Below are positions 42,569 to 53,996 of a stretch of DNA of 64,000 nt, piece by piece (within the stretch, counting starts at the first letter, position 1; every line of letters begins with the position of its first letter). Under the pieces are notes generated by a model. The model was not told where the DNA came from. It made no database searches and saw nothing but the letters and a program-made list of their open reading frames with translations. The translations under genes were made by a program, and so were the position numbers. The stretch comes from Desmodesmus armatus (taxonomy: Eukaryota; Chlorophyta; Chlorophyceae; Sphaeropleales; Scenedesmaceae): NCBI GenBank assembly GCA_007449985.2, contig VIIQ02000099.1, positions 1 through 64,000 of the forward strand. The letters run 5' to 3'.

Positions 42569-43796
42569 GTGTCCTGATCTGGTGCATGTGGAGTGTCTGA
42601 CGGGGTTTTGTGTCCTGATCTGGTGAATGCGGAATGTCTCATGGGGTTATGTGTCCTGATCGGGTGCATGTGGAGTGTCTCATGGGGTTCTGTGTCCTGA
42701 TTGGGTGCATGTGGAGTGTCTCATGGGGTTCCTGTGTCCTGATCAGGTGCATGTGGAGTGTTTCATGGGGTTCTGTGTCCTGATCGGGTGCATGTGGAGT
42801 GTCTCATGGGGTTCTGTGTCCTGATCTGGTGCATGTGGAGTGTCTCATGGGGTTCTGTGTCCTGATCGGGTGCATGTGGAGTGTCTCATGGGGTTCTGTG
42901 TCCTGATCGGGTGCATGTGGAGTGTCTCATGGGTTCTGTGTCCTGATCGGGTGCATGTGGAGTGTCTCATGGGGTTATGTGTCCTGATCTGGTGGATGTG
43001 GAGTGTCTGATGGGGTTATGTGTCCTGATCTGGTGCATGTGGAGTGTCTCATGGGATTATGTGTCCTAATCTGGTGCATGTGGAGTGTCTGATGGGGTTA
43101 TGTGTCCTGATCTGGTGCATGTGGAGTGTCCCATGGGATTATGTATCCTGATCTGGTGCATGTGGAGTGTCTCATGGGATTATGTATCCTGATCTGGTGC
43201 ATGTGGAGTGTCTCATGGGATTATGTGTCCTGATCTGGTGCATGTGGAGTGTCTCATGGGATTATGTGTCCTGATCTGGTGGATGTGGAGTGTCCCATGG
43301 GGTTATGTGTCCTGATCTGGTGCATGTGGAGTGTCTGATGGGGTTATGTGTCCTGATCTGGTGCATGTGGAGTGTCTCATGGGATTATGTGTCCTAATCT
43401 GGTGCATGTGGAGTGTCTGATGGGGTTATGTGTCCTGATCTGGTGCATGTGGAGTGTCCCATGGGATTATGTATCCTGATCTGGTGCATGTGGAGTGTCT
43501 CATGGGATTATGTATCCTGATCGGGTGCATGTGGAGTGTCTCATGGGATTATGTGTCCTGATCTGGTGCATGTGGAGTGTCTCATGGCATTATGTGTCCT
43601 GATCTGGTGGATGTGGAGTGTCCCATGGGGTTATGTGTCCTGATCTGGTGCATGTGGAGTGTCTCATGGGGTTATGTGTCCTGATCAGGTGCATGTGGAG
43701 TTTCTCATGGGGTTATGTGTCCTGATCTGGTGGATGTGGAGTGTCTCATGGGATTATGTGTCCTGATCTGGTGCATGTGGAGTGTCCCATGGGGTT
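42569..43796 (+). repeat. 41-bp minisatellite, about 30 units
   Basis: Unit GTGTCCTGATCTGGTGCATG followed by TGGAGTGTCTCATGGGGTTAT. Variant positions (CTGG/CGGG, TTCT/TTAT/ATTAT, CTC/CTG/CCC) define subfamilies: GGTTCT units in the left third, GGATTAT and GGTTAT units to the right. The rare TAATCTGG variant occurs at 43067 and 43395, exactly 328 bases (eight units) apart. Confidence 0.97.
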
Positions 43797-44323
43797 GCAA
43801 CAAGGGGAGTTTTTGCTTGACACCTCTGAGTGGCGTATGCGCATCAAGATGTGTACGTCACTCAATCTGGCATATAGCCAGAGGAGCCAGAGCTAGTAGG
43901 GCTTGTGAGTGAATTCACAGCACATGCAAAGGCCATGTTGCTGGCCCACAACTCATCACTAGGTTGGTACCACGATTTCACGGCGTTTGCAGAGCGGGTA
44001 GGGTGTGTGCCACAGGGTGTCATGCTGCAAGTATCAGCACTGGTTTGCCAAGGATGGGGGGCCCCTGGCGAATCCCCTCTCTTTGCTAGACAAGGGCAGA
44101 TGGCAAGATAGCCCTGATTATATCAGGTGGTCGGCAGGTATGTCTCGGTGTAAGCTGCAGTTTGGCGTAGTTGTAGTTGTAGTTTTCAGTAGTAGTTTTT
44201 TTGCTCCCCCCCCCCCCCACCACCACCACCAGGGTCTTAGGCTTGTGGTTGAGTCTTGGGCAGGGGTAGTACCCTTTGGGGCAGGTACTGAAAGTTTACA
44301 GGCAGTTTCTACCCAGCTCCCCA
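43797..44323. other. No gene seen
   Basis: Includes a poly-C/CAC tract at 44206-44232. No supported exon. Confidence 0.4.
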
Positions 44324-44467
44324 ATGGCCCCTACCCCTGAGGACATTGCCGCTATGGCCAACGCCCTGATGCCCCCTAACCCCCTCCTGGAGGCCCACAA
44401 TGCCCTGATTCAAATGTTTTTGCCCTCCAGAAGCTCTGGGAATGCACCCAGCCTCACCCCATCATGA
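44324..44467 (+). CDS. Small ORF of 47 residues, unknown
   Basis: ATG at 44324 to TGA at 44465-44467. The sequence begins MAPTPEDIAAMANALMPP and is helix-prone with Pro-rich spacers. It resembles the start of some retroelement gag proteins, but nothing else of such an element is visible. May be an exon or chance frame. Confidence 0.25.
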   Translation: MAPTPEDIAAMANALMPPNPLLEAHNALIQMFLPSRSSGNAPSLTPS

Positions 44468-44547
44468 AATACTGTGGAGAATGCCCCTAGCCATCCTCCG
44501 TTCTAGACAAACTGCCTGTGTCACTTTTGAGTAATCCCTGCCTGTAA

Positions 44548-44821
44548 GGGTAGCGTTTTTTTAAAACCGGTACACCGTGTTTCTTTGAGGGGGGGGGGGT
44601 GAGCAAGGAGCGGAATCAGTCTGGAGGCAGCTGAGGGGGGTGGGGGTGGGGGTGGGGGTAGCACCTGAGATCTGGCCAGTCTGCAGGCAAAACGTGCTGA
44701 AAGGGGGGGGGGGGCAAGGAGCACTTGCCGTGAAAACCAGGGCCCCCCGGGGGGGGGGGGGGAGCAACTCCACCCGTGACCCAAGGAAACATGGTGTTCC
44801 GGTTTCAAAAAAACGCTACCC
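44548..44821. mobile_element. Harbinger/Tourist-like MITE of 274 bp
   Basis: Terminal inverted repeats of about 38 bp start GGGTAGCGTTTTTTT at 44548 and end CGCTACCC at 44821, with four mismatches. The element is flanked by TAA at 44545-44547 and 44822-44824, the 3-bp target duplication typical of PIF/Harbinger elements. The interior is G-run rich and non-coding. Confidence 0.85.
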
Positions 44822-44824
44822 TAA

Positions 44825-46745
44825 GACGGGTGACTTACCGGGGGTGAGTCAACATGCGGTGTTTATCAATCACTAACCTTGGTCTTGGGTATGTTTGAAC
44901 ATGTGCGCGCAGGGCGCTTAGACCCGGAACTCACGCTTTTGTGAGCTGCCCAGATGCAAAGCTTGCCTAGGGTCAGATCGCTGTTGTTGGCTCAGTAGGG
45001 ATGTGATGGAGCCAGGGTTGCCGTGGGGCTGCCGTTTCACTGTTACAAAGTGAATATCACTCGTGAATACCAGTGGAATAATCATGAAAATGTTCCTCCC
45101 ACAACACACCTTGCCTATAGACATAGCTATGTGAAAAGGTGACAAGGGTGGTCTGCCAGTCACCGGCACTGAGTGCTGCGCCACTGTTGCAGCAGCTAGT
45201 ACACCCCCTAGAAGGGCCCTGACACTGCTGGCACCACTATAACAGAATTGGGGAGGGCCTACCTCATCAAGACAACCCACACTCAGCCTTCAAGGCTGAT
45301 AGCAGCCAGCTCGGGCCCCACCAGAAGTGATCTGCAGCAGCTGGTACTGACTGCTGTCGAGCATTTCCCTATTCCACTTTGAGAAATTATAGATGAGATA
45401 TTATATATGAAAGACTGTTTTATATTTTAGTGAGTTTGCTTCACCCCAACAACTTTGGAAAGGCACACCCCTGGCTGGAGCTGTAGCTGTTGTCGCTGGC
45501 AGTTCACTCGATGTAATTGGATGCCCAAGATGTGCATTCAATCGCATTTCATTCCAAATGCAAATTGCATCCATTTGGTCCAACTCTCCAGTGATATCAG
45601 CTGCACGCCCATGTTTCAACACCCCCCGGGTTATCCCCCCCCCCCCCCCCCCCCCCTGCACGACCCAAAGAAACGGGCGCAATGACAACCACCCGCACAC
45701 GGGGAGAGAGGGACCCCCCCCCCCCCGAGGCTTTTCAAATCTGGCCGTTTTGGGCATAGCCCTTGCAGGACAAGTGGCACAATTTTGTCGGAGACACTGT
45801 CATCTGCAGTCAGCAAGGCAGCGGCGCTTACGGCCTGCGTATCAAACTCCAATGGCAATTACTTTGCAGTGCCACAATCCTTGCAGTGTTTGCATGTCAC
45901 TGTCAGCTGTTGCCTTGCTGGCTGCAGCTAATTCGCCATGTTGATATAACGTGCATGTGCACAACAAGCTGCTCTGGCGACGGATGTCGCTGTCTAGTGC
46001 TGCGCCAATGCAACCGCGACCAAGCTGCCTTGCAAGCTCTTTCAGGACGAGTGCCATTTCAGAGTTTCCATATCACTGTCTGTCGCTGCCTTGTTGGCTG
46101 CAGTTGGCTCGCACAACGTGTATCCGCTGCGTTGGCAATGAATGTTGCTGACTGAACCTACGCCAACCTCATAACATCCAAACCTTGACATCACCTTGAA
46201 GGTGCCGTGGCCATCACCTGCAGCACCGCCATTATCGAATGTTATGGCGCTTGTCCATTTGCACCAATCGCATTCTACTATCACTATGCATATGTACCCA
46301 ATGCAATACTGTGCTGACCACAACAGTTTGTTGCCACGTCGGACTGCAAGGCCCCGTGCAAGCACACGACTACAGCCATGTTTTCAGTGTAATTAACATC
46401 TCACGAGGATGCATTGTGCGTCTGGCTGCTGGATTGCGATTCTAAGGGCGCGGTCAACGATGCTCGCGGTGAGTGACTTGCATAATTCACAGTTCCACTG
46501 TGCTGATTCAACTGGATACCGACTTATGATTGCGTTTCTTTGCAGAGAGGCTGGCGCTGTGCTTGTTTTGTGCAAACTCGTTGACCGCTCCGATTTGCTG
46601 CTGTCTTCATTTCCTCCTCTGTCCTCCGCTGTGCGTTTCGAACAATATGAGGCTTTGTTAGCATCTTTAAGCCTGAATCTGTCGCTGGTCGTGTGTATTT
46701 TCTCTCATTCTAACAGTTAAAAGAGCCTATTGCAGCACCGGTAAT
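44825..46745. other. No gene recognised
   Basis: A poly-C run at 45637-45657 and C-runs at 45713-45726. A diverged 176-base tandem duplication is suggested by similar text at 45890-45935 and 46066-46111 (TGCCTTGCTGGCTGCAG / TGCCTTGTTGGCTGCAG). No convincing exon. Confidence 0.4.
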
Positions 46746-46840
46746 CCCGGAACTCTTCGAGTTCCGGGTACAAGCATTTTCGGAACTACTTTGTTCCTGC
46801 AGCCCTGTATTCCTCTGTTCTTCGTACTCCACCGGAGTAC
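46746..46840 (+). promoter_or_regulatory. Two hairpins just upstream of the GT18 start
   Basis: CCCGGAACTC-TTC-GAGTTCCGGG at 46746-46768 (10-bp arms) and GTACTCC-ACC-GGAGTAC at 46824-46840 (7-bp arms), both with three-base loops. They lie 54-148 bases before the ATG and may be in the 5' leader of the mRNA. A regulatory role is only an inference. Confidence 0.45.
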
Positions 46841-46893
46841 CACCGCTCCTGCACTCCCAGTGCTCACCCTTGCACACACGACGCAAAACTACG

Positions 46894-49611
46894 ATGGGGC
46901 TGTATCGGGCTGGTATTAGGAAGCAGATTTTGCTCGCGGGACGCAGTCGGACCCTTGCATCGTGCATCCTTGCGGTTGCCTTTATTTGGACAGTCAGAAT
47001 GGCCCTTGCTCCTGCATCATCGACTGTGCGCCCTCAGTCTGCGGTCCAGATTGCCCCTGTTGTGTCAAAGTTCTCATTATGTGGCAGCCTATCCCTGGAA
47101 GCTGTGGAGCAACTCATCCCCGCTGATATGCTGTATTTCCATAGGCGATGGCAGCAAAGCAAACATGACTGGGCTCTGGCTGTGACATGGCTGAAGCGAC
47201 AGGTCAGTATAGTCTGATATTGGCCTGATCATAAACGCAAACATGAAGGATGTCAACATGATTTCACAACAAACAAAACACGGGACTACCAAAGAACAAT
47301 GCTGTACAGCAGCATCACCTGTCCGGCACAGCCAGGGGGGTGGTTGCCAAGGTGACATGTGCTGTAGCTCAGTACACTACATGTCATGAAAAATCAGTTT
47401 GTATATTGTGTTAGGTGCGATGTTTTTGAACGTTTTAGGGGCACCTGGGCTTGTCTGACTATATTGCACACAGTGTGTGTGTGTCGGGGGGGGGGGGGGG
47501 GGGGCAAGAGAGTCCCAGGTATCATCACCGAAATCTTCAAATTCATCATCCAAGATCAAGTTACACGTGCCTGGCAGGTTCGGCAAAAGCCTATATACCT
47601 AGGTGCAGCAGCACTACCAGACAAAACTGGTAAAGCTTTGCAGCCTCCCGCAGCCTGGGCTGGTTGTGGCCGTAGACAGCACATGCATCAACAACACGAG
47701 ACTGACTGTCATGCCGACATGTGAAGTGTTTTAAGGATCCAGCCTAAAGAAGGGCAGGTCGTATCGCACTAGCCGAGCTATTGGCATTGCTGGAGGGCAC
47801 CTATTGCCCAAAACAACAGACAACTACACGTTGCTCACCACCCCTGCTGCTGAGGGAGGGGATCAGTTGAAAGTGACACAGGGGTTTTTCTAGTAGGGGG
47901 GAGGGCTAGGGGCATTCCGGTTCAAGAGCATGCCCCCAGGGCTGGGGGCATTGGGCCTTGCAGGGAGCCTGCTGTCAAGCCTGCAATATGCCTTGAAATC
48001 AGGGCAGTTTGGGCCTCGGGAGGGGGGGGGGGGGCATGGGGCATTTCTCAGCCTGAGCCTCCCAGTCAATGCCCCTAGGGGTGGGGGCATTTTCGGAGCA
48101 TGACAGAAAAAGTCCCTGTGTCACCACTGCCAAATAATACCTACCCTGAGCAGGGGGGAGGGGGGATAAACTTGGGGACACCATCCTGAGAAAGTTCAAA
48201 CATGCCCAGACACCCCCCACCCCCCACCCTCGCCCCATAAAGCTGCATTTCAGGGCGCCACGATGGTTGAGATATTTGTATGTAGAATAGTTCCTACACC
48301 CTCAGAACCGCGCTCCAAGCTCCCCTGAGGCCTGTTTTCTGAACAATGATCTCAAGATACAATTAATGGTGCTTTGCTTCCCAAATAGGCCCCAGAGTGC
48401 TCAACAGCATTGTAAAGAATTCTGTATGGTGCCATAACACATTGACATGACTTTGCACTGCTGTACATGAAGCCCAACCAACATACAGGGCCACTGCCCC
48501 AAACCGCCAGCCAAGTACCGCTGTGCTGCTGCCTTTCTCAGCCTGGCGGTTGCTTAAAGTGTATTGCGAGGCTACACAAAGGCTTGCAATTGATGGTATC
48601 TGATGTAGGCTTCAAAATTAGCAGCTTACGAGGTCAAATGGGCTGCAAACAGAAAAGTTACTGAACCCTGTGAAGAAAGTTGAAATGGCCCCAGACACCC
48701 CCCCCCCTGAGTCAGCCAGGGCAGACCAGTATGAACAGCCAGACCCAGGCAATGTGCCAGCGCTGTTCAGGGAGGATCATCCTCGCTACCTGCTGTTCAA
48801 GGTGCAACATCTTTTGGGCTCTTGACTGTGTCCTTGGGCAAGTATGCTGGGCCATCCAAGAAACGGTACATCCCAGTCTGAGCCTCAGACTGTAGCTTCC
48901 CTCTGGAAGCACGCCGGAATACCATGATTAGGGATTATTGAGAGACAATTTAATTAAGTATTTGCGGAAATTCTTCTCCTTGAAATTGCTAGCAGACACA
49001 CAATCTACATCACTCTGGCATGCAAGCAAGATTACATGCTGCTCACTGGCACACTGTGATGGTGGTCGACCTCTGTGACCGGCTGCCTGATCTGCAACAG
49101 CAGCCTGCCTGCAGCAGCAGCTGGCTCTTGCACACAAGGGTGCACTGCAGCCATTGCAGCATGATCCCAAATACTATAAACAAAGTCAGTGTGCAGCTAG
49201 TTCAAAACCACACTGGCATCAGCTGCTGTTCCTTGGCACTTCCACTCCTACTGCTCCATCGCTGTCCTGCTGCTGCCTTCGGGCAACCCAGCGACGTGCA
49301 CAAAGGTCACAAAACCAGCTTGACTGCAACATGAAATAGATCCTCTGCAGCCAATTTGGCCGTTGCTGCTCGGCTGTTGGCTGTCAGACATCGCCACAGC
49401 ACCGCGCAGCGCGTGCAAGTGGGGCAGGTCGGGGGCTAGGCTTGCCAAAATTAATTAATTAGCATCGTCGCCAGCGTGCTTAATGTCTGGACGTGCCTAA
49501 TATTTCAGAGATCGGCGCATCTCGATGGCGCACTGCTGGTCCATCGCACTGTGTGCCTGGCATGAGTCTGGGCTGATAATGATGCCAAGCGGCAGCTTCA
49601 ACATGACGAAG

Positions 49612-49646
<35 letters not shown>

Positions 49647-51377
49647 GAGCAAAACAACATGCGTAGGATCTAAGCACCCGCCCGGGGGGGGGGGGGGGGG
49701 GGGGGTCTGAGACAAATCAACAGGGTGTATCAGGTTCAAAAGAACGCTACCCTTGCAATATTGGAGTTGGTCAGAGCAGAATGGATGGATTTGCTAATGG
49801 ACAGGGTAGTTGGCGACTTGTGCACAGGGTGGGGCCCAGGAGGGAGTAGCACAGGATGGGGTGGGAAGCAATGGAAAAATAACGTTGGGAACATCGTCGC
49901 TGTGGCAGTGAGGGGAGGATGGAGGGAGGACTGCCACAGTGATGAAGGTTGGTGGGGCGGATGAACAATGTGTTCAGGTCTTTGGCAACATGAGCCTTGG
50001 CATGATGTCACGAGTTACATGCCGGACCAGGCCGGACCTATATTTGATGAAATTGTGTGATAGCTCTTGCTGTGATCATGTGGTGTCATATTTGTCTTGT
50101 GGTCCTCTCAACACCTTCAACACTTCCTTCGTTTGGCCAGAAATGCATTCTGTTGTTGCCACAGTATAACCCCACACACTCTCTCTGAAGTCTACATCTA
50201 CAGGCGGCCAGTTTTCCAGTGTCGGTGCCGCTTTGTTGGTCATGCTTGTGGTTGCTTTGTGCAGTATCCCGACATCAGAGCCCAAGTGTGTGATGGGCAC
50301 CCACAGAGGCTCAAAGTGCTTTTATACTTTGGTGCATATCTCCACTGGGGCATGACTGGGATGGACGGTGCACCACAGGGAGAGCAAATTCAATGGCATG
50401 ACTTGTACATATCAATGTTGCTGATGGGCTACAACCCAACTTTGGAGCAGAGACAGCGGCAGCTGACAGCTGGATTTTTGGATGCTTTTGATGTCATCAT
50501 CACAGACTACGCTGGAGTGAACGAAGCAATGGGCCCAGCTTCTCTTGACAAGCATCAATGCAAGCTGCGTGTGCTTGATGCATTTGGGACTGATGCAGGA
50601 CCCAACATGCGCGATGGACAGGGCTTTTGCTGCCTGCAGCTTCCTAGCTTGTCGCAATTCTGGACATTTTCCCCAAAATTTTCGCCTGGAAACTCTTTTT
50701 TGGGATACCGCGTGGAATCATTCCGCCAGCGGCATGTGTATGACGGAACAGCGGCTCCTGCCAGAAAATTGCAAGTGCTGTTGTATGGCAAGGAGTTTAA
50801 ATTCTTCACTCAGGATTTGGATTACGTCAGGCAGCTAAGTGGTTTTGCCCACACGCATGCAACGATACAGGGGGTGCCTCGAGGCGCGTTGGAAGGTGTT
50901 CAAAACCATGGTGTTCTGGCACCGGATGAATTCCAATCCCTTATGCAGGAAACATTTGCATATGCTGGGTTTGCCGTGATGTTGGGGCCTGCAGCCATCG
51001 AGGCCCTCTCAAATGGGATGATATTTCTCAATTACGCCTATGTGCCACCCAAGAACATGAGCACCGATTATGGCAAACCAACTACGCAGTTGTGGACAAG
51101 TCAATTTCCATTTTTGGAGCACGAGGCCACTCATGCCATCACAGTTAACCCGAAGGACGCGAGGGATGTCAAATTGAAGTTGGGCCAGTTGCGGCATACA
51201 TACGAGGAGTGGTGGGTGAAGGCACAGTACAGCCGCCTGCCTGCAAACGCCATCATGGGTGATGTTGTCTTTTTGGGATTGACGCATGGGCACAGGTCAG
51301 GGTATGTACCCTACGAGTATACAACTGTGGCTATGCTGCTGCGTGTTGATAAGCTCTTGAGAGGCAATGTCTGCTGA
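46894..51377 (+). CDS. GT18 (MGAT5-like) N-acetylglucosaminyltransferase, Golgi type II membrane protein
   Basis: Exon 46894-47202 encodes a cytoplasmic tail and signal anchor (residues about 20-39, TLASCILAVAFIWTVRMALA) and ends at a GTCAGT donor. The catalytic exon 50265-51377 follows a TTTGTGCAG acceptor; both are phase 0, giving about 473 residues if joined directly. Family motifs: VLLYFGAY, VIITDYAG, CKLRVLDAFGTD, FSPGNSFLGY, VQNHGVL, AIEALSNGMIFLN and KPTTQLWTSQFPF. In animals this family adds beta-1,6-GlcNAc to N-glycan mannose. The joining of the two exons is inferred; the 3-kb gap holds MITEs and repeats and could hide further exons. The alternative start TTG at 46870 is unlikely. 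Confidence 0.82.
47873..48124. mobile_element. MITE-like foldback of 252 bp in the GT18 intron
   Basis: Ends GTGACACAGGGGTTTTTCT (left) and complement GTGACACAGGGACTTTTTCT (right). Internal ATGCCCCCA/TGGGGGCAT segments also pair. No clear target duplication and no ORF. The superfamily is undetermined. Confidence 0.7.
49396..49490 (+). repeat. Dispersed repeat around an ATTAATTAATT motif, copy 2
   Basis: Matches 37350-37446 across GCGCAGCGCGTGC, GGGGC, CTAGGCTTGCCAAAATTAATTAATT and CCAGCGTGCTTA with scattered changes. Same orientation, 12 kb away. Confidence 0.75.
49611..49705. repeat. Facing poly-C and poly-G tracts
   Basis: About 31 Cs at 49613-49643 are followed 41 bases later by about 22 Gs. 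Together they could form a very stable stem. The tracts lie in the GT18 intron, next to the solitary MITE end. Confidence 0.9.
49722..49752. repeat. Solitary end of a Harbinger-like MITE
   Basis: GGTGTATCAGGTTCAAAAGAACGCTACCC resembles the right end of the element at 44548-44821. No matching left end is seen in the preceding 400 bases. Confidence 0.65.
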
Positions 51378-51558
51378 TTTTACAGATGCTGGTGGGCTGA
51401 GCACCATTGTTGGTGAGCTCTGTCAGGACACATCAGCAAGGACAAGAGCGCTGGGCACCATGGTTGTTGTCAAATCACCCACTCTGCTGATCACACCACG
51501 GTTGCTACAGGTGGGGTGACATTGGGTTGACATCCAGCACATGCACAGTGGTCTTTCT
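51378..51558. other. GT18 downstream flank
   Basis: Short flank between the GT18 stop and the tandem repeats. The Chlamydomonas-type TGTAA polyadenylation signal is not evident. Confidence 0.4.
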
Positions 51559-52240
51559 GCAGTTCTACACGGACATATGAAGTATTGTGGCAAGCATATG
51601 TATGGGCTTGCCCTGAAGGATAGATTGGTAGTGGCGGTGGCGAACACAGGTGCTCCTCCTGCCATGTCGCATGGCAGTATTGGATCCCAGGGACAGACGG
51701 GTGGCAATCAACACATGCACAGTGGTCTCAACAGTTCTGCACGAACACCTGAAGCACTGTGGCAAGCATATGTATGGGCTGGCCCTGAAGGAGTGGTCGG
51801 TAGTGGTGGTGACGAACACAGATGCCAGTTCCGTCGTGTCACATGGCAGGAACGGAACTCAGGGACAGATGGGTGACATTTGCCTAGGCACCATTTGCCT
51901 AGGCAAATTGGGCATCTCAGCAGTTCTACACGACACCTGAAGCAATGTGGCAAGCATATGTATTTGCCTGCCCTGAAGGAGAGGTGGGTAGTGGCGACGG
52001 CGAACACAGGTGCTCCTCCCGCCATGTCGCATGGCAGGATTGGAACCCAGGGACAATAGGGTGACATTCAACAGAGGCGAATGGGGAGTCCCAGCAGTTT
52101 CGCGCGGACACCTAAAGCATGGTGGCAAGCATATGTACCGGCTTGTCCTGATGGAGATGTTGGTGGTGGTGATGGCAAGCGCGATGCTCCTCCTGTCATG
52201 TCACAGGGCAGGAACTGAACCAGGCAAATGGCAAAAGTAT
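51559..52240 (+). repeat. Four diverged tandem units of about 170-190 bp
   Basis: Units start near 51559, 51730, 51919 and 52096 with (G/A)CAGTTCTACACG.ACACCTGAAGCA. They share GGCAAGCATATGTATGGGCT, GGTGGTGGCGAACACAGGTGCTCC and CATGTCGCATGGCAG.A. Open frames exist on both strands but are not conserved between units. Confidence 0.85.
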
Positions 52241-52610
52241 GCTTGTTGATGTGTTGTACTTGTGGTGTGAAGGAACGTTGTCAGAGGTTCGGCTAAGGCA
52301 GTAACGTTGGCAGCGTCGCAGTGACGACGTGTCATGTTGGCAGTCAGGTGGTGAGGTCCTCATCAGCTCAGCGAATTGGACCTGCAAGGTGGGCCCCACC
52401 ATGGCATACACATACAGCGGTCAGCAACAGCAATATGGTGTCCATGCTGTGGGTCAGCTACTAGTTGTGATACCAAGGCCCGGCTGCCTATTGGCCATTC
52501 ATTCATTCATGCATACCGTATGCCATACATGATGTGACACCTGTAGCGACAACACTTGCTGCTGTTGCTCCACCCTGGCAGCCTGCTTGCAATTATCTGT
52601 CTGCACTCAC
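52241..52610. other. No gene recognised
   Basis: May hold downstream exons or 3' UTR of the knottin-module gene on the minus strand. No clear exon. Confidence 0.35.
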
Positions 52611-53043
52611 CGGGTTTAGCGCTGCCCGCATCACAAACACCTGTGCAGCATTCATTATTCTTGGAGCAGGCCACGCCCTCCTCATAACAACCTGCACCCA
52701 AAAACACCCAGCACCCTGATGTTCGTGTTCGCACAGATAGGGCTTCTTACCCACATGTGCAGTATTCGCTTGTCACTAGGAAGGCTTTTTAGCAAGCACA
52801 ATGTCAAACATGGCAAGGTAGATGAGGAGCACAGCAAGTGCCAACCCAGCTTGAGTGCTTGTTCGCTCAGTGACTGTGCCCAATTAGCATGTCGTCCCTG
52901 CTTGGAGCCATATTCCAACTCTGCTTCCACCTCTGCTGATGCAGTAAACTGTCAGGACTCACCGCATTCCTTGCTGCTCGGATCACAAACACCTGTGCAG
53001 CATTCATTACTGGTGCCGCATCCGACGCCCTCATCACGGCAAC
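52611..53043 (-). CDS. Two symmetrical 81-nt exons encoding knottin-like six-cysteine modules
   Basis: On the minus strand, exon 53043-52963 and exon 52691-52611 each follow a TGCAG acceptor and end at a GTGAGT donor. Each is exactly 81 nt with phase-1 boundaries on both sides, so they splice in frame. The first encodes C-x6-C-x5-CC-x3-C-x6-C (core CRDEGVGCGTSNECCTGVC), the classic inhibitor-cystine-knot spacing. The second has five of these cysteines before its donor; a sixth is reached only if read through. The pair arose by exon duplication. The rest of the gene, including any signal peptide, is not identified. Such folds occur in protease inhibitors, defence peptides and extracellular matrix proteins; no function is assigned. 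Confidence 0.55.
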
Positions 53044-53996
53044 CTGCACACGAACGTACGGCAAGTACTAATCCAGCTTCAAGCTGAGGGTGTGTTGACT
53101 GTGCCCAATCAGTATGCCATGTGCCCGTGCTTGCAGCCAATTTCCAAGCTGACTACTTTGGCGACATGTCAGGTACGCACATCAACTGCACCAAGTCATG
53201 TGGCTGTTTGTCGTATGACGGCCTGCTGTTTCAGGTCATCTGGAATACAGCCTGTTGAGCCTCAACAGTGTGCGCCACCAGACCATAGTTGCAACTAGCT
53301 TGACACCCGTGGCATCATGCCACGGTCCCAAGGTTACATGGTGCCTGTGAATGAGCCCGCCTGCCCAACCGTGTTGCCATCATCCGCCTCTCCATGTTGA
53401 CTGCTCCCAGGCCACCCAGAATCCCAGGCCACTCAGAGGGCACACCCCGGACACCCCCAAATCCGCACTTCGTCCCCCAGCTTGACCCGGCACACGCACA
53501 CTCACCCATCCGCCCTCAAACAACAAACAGCACACACACAAAAAACTTCCTGCACACTCCACCAAAAGTCAGGGGACCGAAATTCAGGGGACAACAAAAA
53601 TCCGTTGTCGTCTCCCCCCCCGTTCTTAGGTTTGTGGTGGACCCCTTGGCAAACTCATGCCTGGTGGCAACGCCAGCTTACTGCGGCGGGTTTGCGTGAG
53701 ACAAAAGTATCTTTTCCAAATCGTGACGCTGCTTTTGCGACATACCTGGCCAACACGCACTGATTGCAGCAGCACGCAGGTGTCACACCTGAGGTGTGTG
53801 TGACTTCAGCGCTTGTCCGTGGTTGTCAGCCCATCGCAAAACCCACACTTATCTTTGCTTCATAAAAACACGAGACGTTTGATGTAGAGGGGCACCCTGG
53901 TACCAGTGGTCCCTGACCCGGTCCGTGCGAGTCAGCATCATTGGTGTCGAAGAGCTACGCCAAGTCTCCGATGTAGAGTATAATTAGAGTGAAAAC
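53044..53996. other. Divergent intergenic region, no further exon recognised
   Basis: Lies between the minus-strand knottin exons and the plus-strand GT10 gene, so it may hold both promoters. A TATAATTAG sequence occurs near 53978 shortly before the GT10 ATG. Confidence 0.35.

Noticed and set aside
42569..43796. CRISPR-like array of 41-bp repeats
   Set aside because: Units follow each other directly without spacers and the context is eukaryotic; it is a minisatellite.
52611..53043. Peptide toxin gene
   Set aside because: The cystine-knot spacing alone does not imply toxicity; such modules occur in inhibitors and matrix proteins, and no secretion signal was found.
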